Position numbers and translations under genes: made by a program. A model generated the notes under the pieces. The model searched no databases, was not told the origin of the DNA, and was given only the letters and a program-made list of their open reading frames with translations. Source: Bacteroides sp. 51 (GTDB lineage Bacteria; Bacteroidota; Bacteroidia; Bacteroidales; Bacteroidaceae). From it: a stretch of DNA of 64,000 bases. This document shows positions 6,781-16,459 of the stretch, in pieces; position 1 is the stretch's first letter, and every line of letters starts with the position of its first letter. The stretch is taken from NCBI RefSeq assembly GCF_010500965.1, contig NZ_QVMI01000016.1, positions 95,605 through 159,604 on the forward strand. The letters are read 5' to 3'.

Positions 6781-9700
6781 TTGATTTTAAACCGTTTCTC
6801 CGAATTAAATATCCGTGAATAAGCAATTGACCACGGCAGGCTTTCAAATAACAGGTCATAAGGCTTCTCCTCCACATCAAGATTAACAATGTGCTCATCA
6901 TCCGATGGTTTGATCAGTCCCGGACGTTGCAAAAAAGCTATCCGGAAAGTCATAACTGCCGTTCCCCTCATTTTTTGCCAGCTATTCTTTGCTGCTTCCA
7001 ACATGTCATTGACTAACTTTTTATCACTTTCTTCCAACTTATACTCTGCGGGCAGAGGTCCACCCTCCCAATTCACTATGATCTTGTTCAGGAACAGCTC
7101 TTCTTCCTTGAATTTGGTTTTGTCATCGCCATATACTATATATTGCAAAAGGAAGATAGCTCTTAACTGTGCTTCTTTATCAGCTAATACATAGGGATTT
7201 GAGGGGGTCATTCCCAGTCTCCTGAACAACATACTTAAATACGGATACATCAATACCACTCCTGCGTTTTCAACATGAACAGGTTCTTTAATTTCTTTCA
7301 AATCAGTTGTACTCATAGCTCTTGTTATTAGTTTAATATTAATATAATCGGGATTATTATTTATTACATCAAAAACTGCCACTATACCACTGGGAACACT
7401 GTTACGCGCCCTTTCCATCAAGAAACGTTCAATTTCATCCGCAGACCAGGCAGCATATCGCCGGGCTGTAAGTTGCGTGATCCATAAAGATAAATAAAAA
7501 CTGACAGTTTGCAAGAACGCAAACCCAGATAATTGACTTTTGATTTGCTGATAGCGTTTCATCCACATTTGGTAAACTTCCAACAAACGGGCATCGCCTA
7601 TACGGCGTATCCAAAGGCGCTGCAACTTTTCACTACGCTGAAGGATGGAAAAAATTAAAGATTCGTCTAGTTTACCCGATTTCCACAATGTGCGGAACAG
7701 GTCGTTATATTCATCCAATAAATAAACCAACCACTGCGGCGACAAGTGCAGCAAGTGTGGCAAGGTGCCGCTGCCAGGTCTTCCGAGTGGCGAACCTGAA
7801 GTATGTGTACCAAATAAGTATAGAATCCACTCCTCTGCCGTTTCTTTATTCATTGCTCCAATTGTTGAAACATTAGATAAAGATAAAAGTGTTTCCTGGT
7901 ATAACTCATTTAGCACCTTTGCCAACTCCATATAAGGAGAAGATGGAGAGCTTGATGCAAATTCCTTGTAGAAGTACCTTAGCAAATCAACGACACTCTG
8001 GTTAAAATGGGCTGCCAATTGCTTGATTACATCGTAAATGAAGTATTTACGATGGAAGAACGTACCGCCACCGGCACCACCAATCGGTAAACAGGAAAAG
8101 ATGAATTTCCATTTTAGCATCCGGAAGTCTCCGCCTGCTTTTCCTTCAAGCATTCCTTTTTCGGAATGTTTATCTAATAGTTGGGCATAAGAAATGATGA
8201 ACTCGCTTTCTGTAGGGATGATGTGTTGTATGATTTTATAAATTTCTTGCTCGGGGATGGATGGTGGCAGCATGCCACTACCGAATACAGCAAGCAATGT
8301 GTTCAATTTCTCTTCTCCCTTGAGAGTTGATAATTTACTGTAGGGGCGGTTCGCGAACCGCCCAAAAATGATTTCCTGTGTATTCTGTGCATTGGGCGGT
8401 TCGCGAACCGCCCCTACAAGATTGGCTTTTTGGTCACCCACCCATGCAGACAACCCAGTCAATATCGGCAGAATATTCATTGACACAAACATATCATGCA
8501 ATTCCGTTGCAGATAACAAAAAGCGTATAACCTCAATTACCGACAGATTATAATGAGAAGCCAATCGCTGTGTAACCCCCAGTATAAAATTGGTTCTATT
8601 AAAGTACGATAAAGGCGCACGATAAATCACAGCAAATATAAATTCCCATTTAATAAGCCGGAATTCTCCTCCTACCTTCCCTGTAAAATACCCACGCTCT
8701 TCGTGTTTATCGAGTAACTTGGCATACGAAATAACAAATTCACTTTCCTGGGGAATAACACACTCTACCAGGCGATAAATCTCAGACTCACGGAGTTGCT
8801 TTAATAATGTCCTGCACAAATCAGGATCAGACAGGATAATCGCCAGATTTTCCGGAGTTAATAAATAAGCATTATCCTCCTTTTTCACCATTCGCAAAGC
8901 ATCCGTTATCTCCCGATAAGCATATTTCAGGTAATTACCATCCAACTGCATGAGTTCACCATGAATATCCTTTCTTATCTCTTTCAGGATAGCCCACAAC
9001 TCCGGCAGATTAATTGTATTCTTTTCCAGTTCGTCCAGTCTGTCCGAAAGCATGCGGGTCAGTTCAACAAAAGACAGATTAAACCTGGCCGATAATCCGC
9101 GGAGCGTATGAAGAATTAGTTGCTTCCGGCTAAACCGGCTTCCGCTTTCATGGAACAGATACGCCAGTACCAGTATCCAAACAGCATTGCGATAGTCGGT
9201 AAATGTAATCTCCGGATTCTGGTTCAGCTTATAAGAACGAATCTGAATACGGGTATAGAGATGAATAAACTTAGCCTCCGACGGATGCACTTTTTCGACA
9301 ATAGCATCCAGCTGTTCATCACTAAACTGAAACACCAACCGCTTATACAGAAAATCATAATGCGCATAGCTTTCCAAAAACTCCCTTAAGCCGTCTGGGG
9401 CAGTTTGAAGGACGAGCTGCAACAGTTTATCCATATCATTCCATTCACTATCTGCATAGGCAGGCAAATATCCGTGCATCAGGAAAAAACAAAGAATATC
9501 CAACAGGCTTTTCTCCAGAGAAATGCGTTGTACACCGTTCAAAGGAGTGTCACTGCTATCCGCTAACGCCAATTCCTGAAAATACTGATGTAATGCTTCA
9601 CGGAGCCGTATTGGAAAATGCTCATCAAACTCCTCTTCAAGCAATGTACCAAGATCAATGGGCAAACTATCAATAGTCAAGACCTCATTAGAATGGTCAT

Positions 9701-9833
9701 AACTTGCCATAACTTCTTCCACAATAGCCTCGAAAGAAGTCTCAAAGAATTTATCCCAACGTGCATAAAGCTGCTGGGGAAACTCTTCATTATCCATCCG
9801 GAAATCAAACTTTACTGTACCAATAGTTATCAT
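6765..9833 (-). CDS. eCIS tape measure protein (Pvc14/Afp14-like)
   Basis: A 1022-aa protein whose start (ITIGTVKFDF, then a conserved acidic N-terminal region) matches the contractile-injection tape-measure family, which sets tube length. It contains three related segments at about 172-270, 350-445 and 529-625. The last two share ESEF(V/I)ISYAKLLDKH-like, GKxGGxFRxxKWxFIF and LAxHxNxSVxxxxR motifs; the first is degenerate. Residues about 474-500, in the linker between repeats two and three, are encoded by an inserted paired palindrome (8340-8417) that keeps the frame open. The gene overlaps the upstream baseplate gene by 29 bp and the downstream DUF4157 gene by 16 bp. Identity rests on context and N-terminal family resemblance. 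Confidence 0.82.
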   Translation of the reverse strand: MITIGTVKFDFRMDNEEFPQQLYARWDKFFETSFEAIVEEVMASYDHSNEVLTIDSLPIDLGTLLEEEFDEHFPIRLREALHQYFQELALADSSDTPLNGVQRISLEKSLLDILCFFLMHGYLPAYADSEWNDMDKLLQLVLQTAPDGLREFLESYAHYDFLYKRLVFQFSDEQLDAIVEKVHPSEAKFIHLYTRIQIRSYKLNQNPEITFTDYRNAVWILVLAYLFHESGSRFSRKQLILHTLRGLSARFNLSFVELTRMLSDRLDELEKNTINLPELWAILKEIRKDIHGELMQLDGNYLKYAYREITDALRMVKKEDNAYLLTPENLAIILSDPDLCRTLLKQLRESEIYRLVECVIPQESEFVISYAKLLDKHEERGYFTGKVGGEFRLIKWEFIFAVIYRAPLSYFNRTNFILGVTQRLASHYNLSVIEVIRFLLSATELHDMFVSMNILPILTGLSAWVGDQKANLVGAVREPPNAQNTQEIIFGRFANRPYSKLSTLKGEEKLNTLLAVFGSGMLPPSIPEQEIYKIIQHIIPTESEFIISYAQLLDKHSEKGMLEGKAGGDFRMLKWKFIFSCLPIGGAGGGTFFHRKYFIYDVIKQLAAHFNQSVVDLLRYFYKEFASSSPSSPYMELAKVLNELYQETLLSLSNVSTIGAMNKETAEEWILYLFGTHTSGSPLGRPGSGTLPHLLHLSPQWLVYLLDEYNDLFRTLWKSGKLDESLIFSILQRSEKLQRLWIRRIGDARLLEVYQMWMKRYQQIKSQLSGFAFLQTVSFYLSLWITQLTARRYAAWSADEIERFLMERARNSVPSGIVAVFDVINNNPDYINIKLITRAMSTTDLKEIKEPVHVENAGVVLMYPYLSMLFRRLGMTPSNPYVLADKEAQLRAIFLLQYIVYGDDKTKFKEEELFLNKIIVNWEGGPLPAEYKLEESDKKLVNDMLEAAKNSWQKMRGTAVMTFRIAFLQRPGLIKPSDDEHIVNLDVEEKPYDLLFESLPWSIAYSRIFNSEKRFKIKWKNL
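8340..8417. repeat. Paired palindromic repeat (GGGCGGTTCGCGAACCGCCC) inside the tape-measure gene
   Basis: Two copies of the palindrome (8340-8363 and 8394-8417) are arranged as an inverted pair around a 30-bp spacer containing 'tgatttcctgtg'. The same composite structure is intergenic at 36788-36864 and a single copy lies at 61622-61646. Here it is fully in frame and is translated (GAVREPP ... RFANRP). Confidence 0.93.
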
Positions 9834-11610
9834 CTGCCAACCGGTATTTTAATCGTTCTGTTAATTCTTTTAATCCGACCTTTTCGGTAGTAGACAGGGC
9901 GTACTTCCAGAAAGCATAATCCGTATCAAACAGCTTTAGTCGCTGCTTGTCCTGCCAATAAATCTGCAACTGGATATGTGCCGGTACACGCGATCGAAGT
10001 ACCTGTTCACAACAATGCCTGAATTCACTATCCGTCAAATAGTTATCATTTACAGAAAGCACGGCAGATGCGTTGAAAGCTTCACCTAGTAAACTATCTG
10101 CATCCAAACAAAATAAACGATGTTCGATCAACGCAATATTCAGCCCATACTTATCCGAATTGAATAACCCTTTCATGTAAACTTCCACCCCTGAAAGACT
10201 TTCAGGAGAAAAATCTCTCAAATCCCTTGCCCGTCCACGCTCGTATCCCCATCTGGGAATCATCTCAAGAAAAGTGGCACGACGTATCCGATTCTCCTGA
10301 GTTGCCTCGCTTTCCTTTAAATATTCAGGATTACTTTCAACGTCATAAAGTGAATCAAGCATATCCATCCAGATTTCTTTCTTATTCGACAAGCGTTGAG
10401 CTTCTGTGCGCATCCATATGGGTAACTCCTCCAATTCGGTTAGAACTCCCATCATGAATTTATCAAATACATCCAGATACTCCTTCAGTTGTGTTGCTCC
10501 TTTATAGCAAGCGGGCAGATCATTCCATACCGGCAAATGAGAATATATATTCCGGTAAGTTCCCGGCAAGTCATTTCCAAGCAAATCCTGGGCTGTGTCC
10601 ATGTTTTGATGCCCATACAATTCGGTGCGCAGATTGGATAAGATCCTGTTCACCCGCTCAGGAATGGCAAAAACGTTCTTTCCTTTCTTACGCAGGATTA
10701 CAGTTTGCTCTCCTTCCATCGGCGAATAAAACACCGCAAAGGTCTGAAAGGGCGATTCTACTCGCAGGGTACTAGTGATAAGTTCTCCTTTCCACTCCAA
10801 AGCCAATGAGTTTACGCGAAGGATACCCGGCAATTCCCTTAAACGACCATGCAGCACGAACAGATCAAACTCCATTTTTCGCTCTATGATTGATTCATCG
10901 TCAATGATCATTTTTCTTTGTAAAGGGCCATCCAGTATCTCATCCAGTGTTTTACCGGCATTCAACAGATCGTCCACACGTTTAAATCTCATTCCTGCGT
11001 TCAGGAATTCCTGGGTTTCAAGGTAGATGCGAGCCATTATGGCATTGACATTGGTTTTCTCATCCAACTCAATATCGGCATGCAACAAGACCTGGTCGTA
11101 TTCCAAAAAGCGGATACCACCCATATCCTCGCATAAATTACGGTGGGTGGAATAAAGCGCATGCACTTCATCGAATATCTCTTTCCTACGATATGGCAGG
11201 GTGTCCGGATGGGCGTCAACAATAAAATTGTAAATGCCTTTTTTCTTGTCGAGTACCACCCACACATTTTTCAGATCATCTATAGAAGAAACAAACAGTT
11301 TACGGTAATCAACTTCCGTTACGGGATTCACCGGGAAAATCTCCAACGGCGAGAATAATGCATTGCCTGAAGGTAGCCATTTTCCTTTCGCCGGAGTCAG
11401 GTAATCCTGTAGGTCAAACTGTAAACGGTAATCTGTTTCGAGTAAGGTATAGTTCAACACATCCATAACCGTCACACCGGGGTCATGCTCGTTATAGTCC
11501 GTCCACAAATTACCGGAATAGCGTTGCACTGCATTCAGTGCCGCTTCCTGTAATTGGGTATATAGGTCTTGCGACGGCTCTTTCCGGGGTATGGTTATGT
11601 GCTTTTTCAT
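9805..11610 (-). CDS. eCIS baseplate protein, J-like (Pvc12/Afp12-like)
   Basis: A 601-aa protein with the WTDYNEHDPGVTVMDVLNY motif (about 37-55) found near the N-terminus of baseplate J-like wedge proteins. Together with the 1119-aa J protein it would form the two-component wedge (gp6-like) that holds the inner baseplate. It starts 7 bp after the fibre-like gene and overlaps the tape-measure start by 29 bp, so expression is coupled. There are no membrane segments. Assignment as the Pvc12 counterpart is based on motif, size and gene order; the C-terminal half is not recognised. Confidence 0.8.
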   Translation of the reverse strand: MKKHITIPRKEPSQDLYTQLQEAALNAVQRYSGNLWTDYNEHDPGVTVMDVLNYTLLETDYRLQFDLQDYLTPAKGKWLPSGNALFSPLEIFPVNPVTEVDYRKLFVSSIDDLKNVWVVLDKKKGIYNFIVDAHPDTLPYRRKEIFDEVHALYSTHRNLCEDMGGIRFLEYDQVLLHADIELDEKTNVNAIMARIYLETQEFLNAGMRFKRVDDLLNAGKTLDEILDGPLQRKMIIDDESIIERKMEFDLFVLHGRLRELPGILRVNSLALEWKGELITSTLRVESPFQTFAVFYSPMEGEQTVILRKKGKNVFAIPERVNRILSNLRTELYGHQNMDTAQDLLGNDLPGTYRNIYSHLPVWNDLPACYKGATQLKEYLDVFDKFMMGVLTELEELPIWMRTEAQRLSNKKEIWMDMLDSLYDVESNPEYLKESEATQENRIRRATFLEMIPRWGYERGRARDLRDFSPESLSGVEVYMKGLFNSDKYGLNIALIEHRLFCLDADSLLGEAFNASAVLSVNDNYLTDSEFRHCCEQVLRSRVPAHIQLQIYWQDKQRLKLFDTDYAFWKYALSTTEKVGLKELTERLKYRLADDNYWYSKV

Positions 11611-11617
11611 TCGGGCT

Positions 11618-12337
11618 TTATCTGGTCACAAAGTCTATATCAAATAATGTGTTTATACGGTAGTGTATCCAAACATCATTGCCATAATTGGAACGTGTAC
11701 GTATCTGTAATCCACAATTTAATCCTTCTACATGCCAACGAAATTGAATCCGGTTAAACCGGTTTCCAAACCACGAATTACTGCCTCGTATACGACGTCG
11801 TTGCCCGAAACAGTGCATTGCCGTTACATTGGCAATAGCATACTTTCCGGTATTCTTCAGTCCGCAGGCGGCTGCAATATGATAGGAACGGCAGCCATAT
11901 TCCATTTCACCGATAGGATGCCAGAAACCATCGGCAGGGATTTTTCCGTGCATATATCCGCCAATGAAACTATGTGCCTGTACTGTACCGTTGACCTTCA
12001 CACTCACCGGATTATCGGTATTTCCTAGTACCACTCGACCATCCTTGTAAAGCGTGAGATAAGGAACATCTCTGGACTCACGGTAAATATGGAGTTCTTC
12101 TTCTTTTCCCAATCCGAAAATCCACGACGCATCTTCTCCCAGAATGTTACGGCGTATTTCCATTACAGCACCCTCTTCGTTCAAAGGAGAAAGCAGCAAT
12201 CCTTTTTCGGGCGATTTGCCGAATCCGTCGTCAACGATATTCAACATTGAATCAACCAGATCAGCAAACTGTTCACTGCTGGGCTTCTTTCCCTTACCAA
12301 AGTATTCTTTCAGGGTTTTTCGATTCGTTTTTGCCAT
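11618..12337 (-). CDS. Putative tail-fibre-like or accessory eCIS protein
   Basis: A 239-aa protein starting at the ATG at 12337 (MAKTNRKTLKEYFGKG); a TTG nine bases upstream is not needed. The N-terminus carries a PSSEQFADLVDSMLNI segment, which I associate with fibre-like proteins of Bacteroidetes phage-like systems. The middle (YLTLYKDGRVVLGN, VKVNGTVQA) resembles repeats seen in tail-fibre proteins. The C-terminal 110 residues are aromatic- and Arg-rich. It lies between the two baseplate genes, where Afp and PVC clusters carry fibre or receptor-binding genes. Target recognition is inference. If correct, it would define which cells the particle binds. Confidence 0.6.
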   Translation of the reverse strand: MAKTNRKTLKEYFGKGKKPSSEQFADLVDSMLNIVDDGFGKSPEKGLLLSPLNEEGAVMEIRRNILGEDASWIFGLGKEEELHIYRESRDVPYLTLYKDGRVVLGNTDNPVSVKVNGTVQAHSFIGGYMHGKIPADGFWHPIGEMEYGCRSYHIAAACGLKNTGKYAIANVTAMHCFGQRRRIRGSNSWFGNRFNRIQFRWHVEGLNCGLQIRTRSNYGNDVWIHYRINTLFDIDFVTR

Positions 12338-12363
12338 ATTGATCAATTATTTATTCAAATAAA

Positions 12364-15300
12364 CTATCCGATTACAAATGTGTTTCCCACTTCAAGATCG
12401 CCATACTCTGTATTTTCACGCCATTCACTCTCTGTACATATAATGATATATTGCCGTACAGCAGGCACCAGTATAGCCCATGGTGCAGACGGACTGATGG
12501 TTATTTCTTCTACCTTTTCCGGCATTTCCCGGTTCAGGTAGTTTGCACCATAAATATCTTTGGTTAAATGAGCCAGCTTTATTCCGTGAAGCTTCTCCAC
12601 GTATTTGCTTTTTCGAATCTGGCTATATAAATCGCGCATGGAGAAAGAGTAGCCAAATACCGGCGCCTGATGCTTATCAAACCACGGTGCAATACAATCA
12701 TCAATACTTTGATGAATATCGGCGATAACAACCCCGGCCGAATATCCGGGCTGAATGGTTATGCCACAAAAAGCGGTAACTTCTTCGTATACGGGATTAA
12801 TAGCATCAACAATCACAAAAGGCGATGTGTAACATTGCAGGAAGTCCTCGACTTTACAAAGCAAGCGGTCTTCGCACAATGGCAACCGCTCATTAGGAGT
12901 ATCACAAACCAAAGCCAGGGTTACTACGCCACTACGCCCCTGCTCTTTAGCATCTATCCCTGGAACACATTTCACTTTGATTATTTCCGGGAATGCCTGT
13001 AACACCATTTGCTCATAATCTTCCGGTAGTAATGCCCGGTTACGGTGGGACATCCGTTCACTGATCCGCGCTTTCATATCTACGCGACTTTCGGTAGCAA
13101 CTGCATTTTGTACGGGGGTAATCTGCCGGACAGCAGCTATGGCAGGAATAATTGTTTCCTCGCCGGGCAAAGGCGTTACTTCCGCTTCTGCTACATTTAC
13201 ATATATATTACGCACGGACGAACAGTTCTCCAGATTTTGATGTATAGAAACACAAATACGGAAAAGCCCGTCATCATCCAGCATTTCCTCCCCTACAGGA
13301 TGAGGAAGCTGCAATTCAACTCCACCGCTATGCATTAAATGTCCGGTATCATCACGCAACACCCCGCCAGGAGGAAACTGCACCCACTTGCTTTCTGTTT
13401 TGAAATACCAGTCGGTTACCGGAAGATGGTCGTGGTCTATTTCACGCTGCAACAGCTCCATTTCCACATACATTCGAATGATGTTTTGTCCCTCGGCACC
13501 CGAAAAAGCAATAATAAAATTCCCCTCATCAACAGGTCCTTGCAATAAAGGAAGCGGGCGGGTGGTATTGGGAGTCGTATCCGCTTCTGTCGATAAAGGA
13601 TTGATATAGGAAAACGTTATGGGACAAGACTGCCCGATGGTAAAGAAGCATTCCTCCTCGGCCACATAACTCAACGACGGAACATCCATCAACGGAGCAA
13701 TAGGCGGATTGGGCAAAGGACGTTCTTTACGTGAGCGGGAATTGAGCATCATCACATCGGCAAAGAGTTGACGGTAAAGCGAACTGCCAAATCCCATTTC
13801 GGGAGAATCAAATACCAGACGATAAAACCCGGAATGAACCATTTTAAACCGGAAGTTATCCGGATCGGATAACCGCAAGGGAAGCACTCCCGGAGCATCA
13901 AACGCTATAGAAGCCTGATTTATTAATGGTCCGTCAAATTCGGGTTTGCCATTCTGCATGTTCTGAGTCCGGAACATATAATATGTGTTATCGGGTGAGG
14001 TTGGTTTCCATCGGTCATTCTGCAAGAACTCCGTCCGTACACAGAACGACTGGTTCGATATCTCGTCTGCCCCTTTCTTATTATATGTTCTATAATATGC
14101 ATGCAATCCTCCCTGATCTGCGGGAAGCTGCAACCAGTTAAAAGAAAAATTAATGCGGGTGATGCTCTTACACGCCATCTCATAACTACCGAAAACCAAC
14201 CAGCTACCTTTTTTGCCTTCTACTCCGAAAGGGGTAAAAGACTGTTTAGCATCCACTTCACCAAGTTCATTGTAAAGCCGAATATCCTGTACTCCCTGTA
14301 CCTCAGCTTTAATGTGTACAGACTCAAAGCTGATCTTACTGGCCCACGAATAAGGAAATAACCAGGCAGTATTATTTACCAATAATCGAATGGTAACCTT
14401 TTCTTCTCCATGAAGAGGTTCCAAAGCCGGAAAATCTTCATCCAGATGGAATTGAAAGAGAAAAGAACGCTCTTCATCCAAAAAACGTATGCGAAAACTC
14501 TCAATCTCCCCCCAACAGGAGGATACAGTAGCTTCCAGTGAAAAGGAATCATGTAGAATTTTAGAGAGTGACTCAGCTGCACTTATGGTATCTCCACTGT
14601 TATCAACAGCAGAAGAAACTCTGTTAATCAACAACTTAAATTCATCATAAGCGTTCGATGTCAATTTGCAGGTAATAGAAACCCGTCGGACACCTTCGCG
14701 TAATAATAGAACATTGGATTGTATCTGAAAGCCAACTGCGACAGGGGTACACAAGTTAGACTTTATATCAATTCGCGACAAAGCGGTAACATAGTTCAAT
14801 ACATTTTCAGGATGACGCTCTCTATTCCGTTCCAAAACAATCATATCCAGCATTTCCACCTTCATATCAGACAGAAATGTATCCGAAAAAAGTTTATACC
14901 CCGTAGTTACATGCTGATCAACAGAAGGAAAGTAGGTTCCAGCAGGAATCAAGGTATTTGCAACAGCCGGATTCTTATCCAAAAAGAGCCATGCGGTGCC
15001 CAGAACCATTGGACGAGGAACTGCTTTCAGTATCTCCTGCAAATACAAATAAGGAAGTTGCCGCCAATGCTCATTGAACTTTCCGGCAATCATTTTATAA
15101 TTTCTGAGAAACGCCGTAATTACAGCAAGCGAGGGGTCCATCATTCCGGATGAACAAATTTCCTCCCGATACAATTGACTGTTTCTCTGCATCATTTTTA
15201 TTGAGGCAAGAAGCAGGGAGAAAAACCGCCTCATCAGTCCATGCGACGTTGTATCCGATAATGTTTTCTTTTTCCCTGTATACCATATCTTCCCTACTCC

Positions 15301-15723
15301 TTCCGGCAATTCCGGATTATACTGGGACTGGAATAATGGAAAAAAAGGAGCAATGTTGTTGCGTATCTGTCCGTTCAGGTCTTTCAGTATGACAAGCGAT
15401 GAGGTGTTTATACATGCATACTCCAAACGCTTCCTCCAGTCTTCTATACGCACAATCAGTTTACAAACATAGCCTACCTTTTGTTGCTTGTTCTTTAAGT
15501 GATGGAAGGTGTCTTCAGATGTTGAAAGGCTGAAATTCTCTATCTCCGACAGAATAACCAACGGTTGATAACAGTAATAAGAAGCAAACTCATCTGACCG
15601 ATGAAGAATACGAGCCAGTAATACCGGAAAATCATCTTCCAGTACTTGCAACGGAATAACAGTAGAAGCTTTCTCCAACCGTTTTCCCCGGCTCAATCCA
15701 TCATATTCAGAAATGTTCTTCAT
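12364..15723 (-). CDS. eCIS baseplate J protein (Pvc11/Afp11-like)
   Basis: A 1119-aa protein. Its C-terminal third has the baseplate J/gp47 signature: SHRNRALLPEDYEQMVLQAF, then 'PEIIKVKCVPG', then a domain with FLQCYTSPFVIVDAINPVYE and GITIQPGYSAG, and a C-terminal IHQSIDDCIAPWF. The N-terminal two thirds is a large beta-rich region specific to eCIS J proteins. It forms the wedge of the baseplate that opens during firing. The gene overlaps the end of the gp25 gene by 17 bp, supporting tight stoichiometric coupling. No frameshift is seen over the 3.4 kb. Confidence 0.88.
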   Translation of the reverse strand: MKNISEYDGLSRGKRLEKASTVIPLQVLEDDFPVLLARILHRSDEFASYYCYQPLVILSEIENFSLSTSEDTFHHLKNKQQKVGYVCKLIVRIEDWRKRLEYACINTSSLVILKDLNGQIRNNIAPFFPLFQSQYNPELPEGVGKIWYTGKKKTLSDTTSHGLMRRFFSLLLASIKMMQRNSQLYREEICSSGMMDPSLAVITAFLRNYKMIAGKFNEHWRQLPYLYLQEILKAVPRPMVLGTAWLFLDKNPAVANTLIPAGTYFPSVDQHVTTGYKLFSDTFLSDMKVEMLDMIVLERNRERHPENVLNYVTALSRIDIKSNLCTPVAVGFQIQSNVLLLREGVRRVSITCKLTSNAYDEFKLLINRVSSAVDNSGDTISAAESLSKILHDSFSLEATVSSCWGEIESFRIRFLDEERSFLFQFHLDEDFPALEPLHGEEKVTIRLLVNNTAWLFPYSWASKISFESVHIKAEVQGVQDIRLYNELGEVDAKQSFTPFGVEGKKGSWLVFGSYEMACKSITRINFSFNWLQLPADQGGLHAYYRTYNKKGADEISNQSFCVRTEFLQNDRWKPTSPDNTYYMFRTQNMQNGKPEFDGPLINQASIAFDAPGVLPLRLSDPDNFRFKMVHSGFYRLVFDSPEMGFGSSLYRQLFADVMMLNSRSRKERPLPNPPIAPLMDVPSLSYVAEEECFFTIGQSCPITFSYINPLSTEADTTPNTTRPLPLLQGPVDEGNFIIAFSGAEGQNIIRMYVEMELLQREIDHDHLPVTDWYFKTESKWVQFPPGGVLRDDTGHLMHSGGVELQLPHPVGEEMLDDDGLFRICVSIHQNLENCSSVRNIYVNVAEAEVTPLPGEETIIPAIAAVRQITPVQNAVATESRVDMKARISERMSHRNRALLPEDYEQMVLQAFPEIIKVKCVPGIDAKEQGRSGVVTLALVCDTPNERLPLCEDRLLCKVEDFLQCYTSPFVIVDAINPVYEEVTAFCGITIQPGYSAGVVIADIHQSIDDCIAPWFDKHQAPVFGYSFSMRDLYSQIRKSKYVEKLHGIKLAHLTKDIYGANYLNREMPEKVEEITISPSAPWAILVPAVRQYIIICTESEWRENTEYGDLEVGNTFVIG

Positions 15724-16111
15724 AATAATAAGGATATACCATATTACTTCGCGTATTGGTCATCCGAATCGTATATTCAAGCGTAATCTGTAAAATACCG
15801 TTTGGTTCTTCACTGGTGTCAAGCAATACATCGTCGAGAGTAATTCGTGGCTCAAAATACAACACAGCTTTCCGAATGGTTTCAATAAGTTGTGTCCGGG
15901 CTGTCAGATCCATATTATGGAATACCAGTTCATAGATATTACAGCCAAATTCCGGACGCATAATCCGTTCGCCGGTACGGGTGGATAACAGGATATATAG
16001 GCTTTGCCGGATATCTTCCTCTGCCGAAACCATTTCCGTTGGGGTAATCCCGCCATTGAATTCCGGAGGGAAAGCCCAGCCTTGCCCTAGAAATGTTTTA
16101 TCCTTATCCAT
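15707..16111 (-). CDS. GPW/gp25-family baseplate protein (Pvc9/Afp9-like)
   Basis: The start is the ATG at 16111 (MDKDKTFLGQGWAFPPEF), giving 134 aa; the longer frame to 16264 merely overlaps the PAAR gene. The features are classic gp25: GWAFPPEF near the N-terminus, a central RPEFGCNIYELVF motif (the conserved EPR-type core) and ALYFEPRITLDDV-like residues. In contractile tails this protein links the baseplate hub to the first sheath ring. It lies 5 bp after the PAAR gene and overlaps baseplate J by 17 bp. Confidence 0.92.
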   Translation of the reverse strand: MDKDKTFLGQGWAFPPEFNGGITPTEMVSAEEDIRQSLYILLSTRTGERIMRPEFGCNIYELVFHNMDLTARTQLIETIRKAVLYFEPRITLDDVLLDTSEEPNGILQITLEYTIRMTNTRSNMVYPYYYEEHF

Positions 16112-16116
16112 AAGAA

Positions 16117-16419
16117 CTATCCTCCGATCATTACCGTTGGACACCCTAATACGATTGATCCGCCGTGCGCTGTTGTATCGCCCATCCGGGCGGCAGGTTT
16201 TCCACAGATCATAACAGTGGAAGAACCCTTTACGATTGAGTCCAGTGGTCCTACACAAACACAACTGTCGCCCATTACGGCGGCAGGCATTTTACCTATT
16301 AGTACGGTCGGTGCACCCGGTCCCACAATCGGCCCACCTACATGAGGTATTGGGGAAGGAAAAGCCGGTGTCTGCATCGGACACGTATGCATATCTGTTA
16401 ATCTTGCTGCTGGAGGCAT
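16117..16419 (-). CDS. PAAR-domain spike tip protein (Pvc10-like position)
   Basis: A 100-aa protein beginning MPPAARLTDMHTCPM, with repeated Gly/Pro-rich beta strands (GPGAPTVLIGKMPAAVMGD, GKPAARMGDTTAHGGS) typical of the PAAR cone. It caps the VgrG-like spike and sharpens the particle tip. The His and Cys residues (H11, C13, C53, C55, C72 and others) are suitable for the metal site that stabilises PAAR folds. No C-terminal effector extension is present, so cargo is not fused to the tip. It lies 40 bp downstream of the spike gene and 5 bp before gp25. Confidence 0.93.
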   Translation of the reverse strand: MPPAARLTDMHTCPMQTPAFPSPIPHVGGPIVGPGAPTVLIGKMPAAVMGDSCVCVGPLDSIVKGSSTVMICGKPAARMGDTTAHGGSIVLGCPTVMIGG

Positions 16420-16459
16420 AAATTCAATTTACTATTAGTCAATTTACTATTTACAATTC

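Noticed and set aside
7740-7775. Further copy of the GGTGCAGC repeat in the tape-measure gene
   Set aside because: Only 'ggcaaggtgccgctgcc' is similar; without the CCTGGGTG end the match is too weak to call.
16112-16264. N-terminal extension of the gp25 protein
   Set aside because: It overlaps the PAAR gene in another frame and lacks family residues; the ATG at 16111 gives the normal gp25 length.
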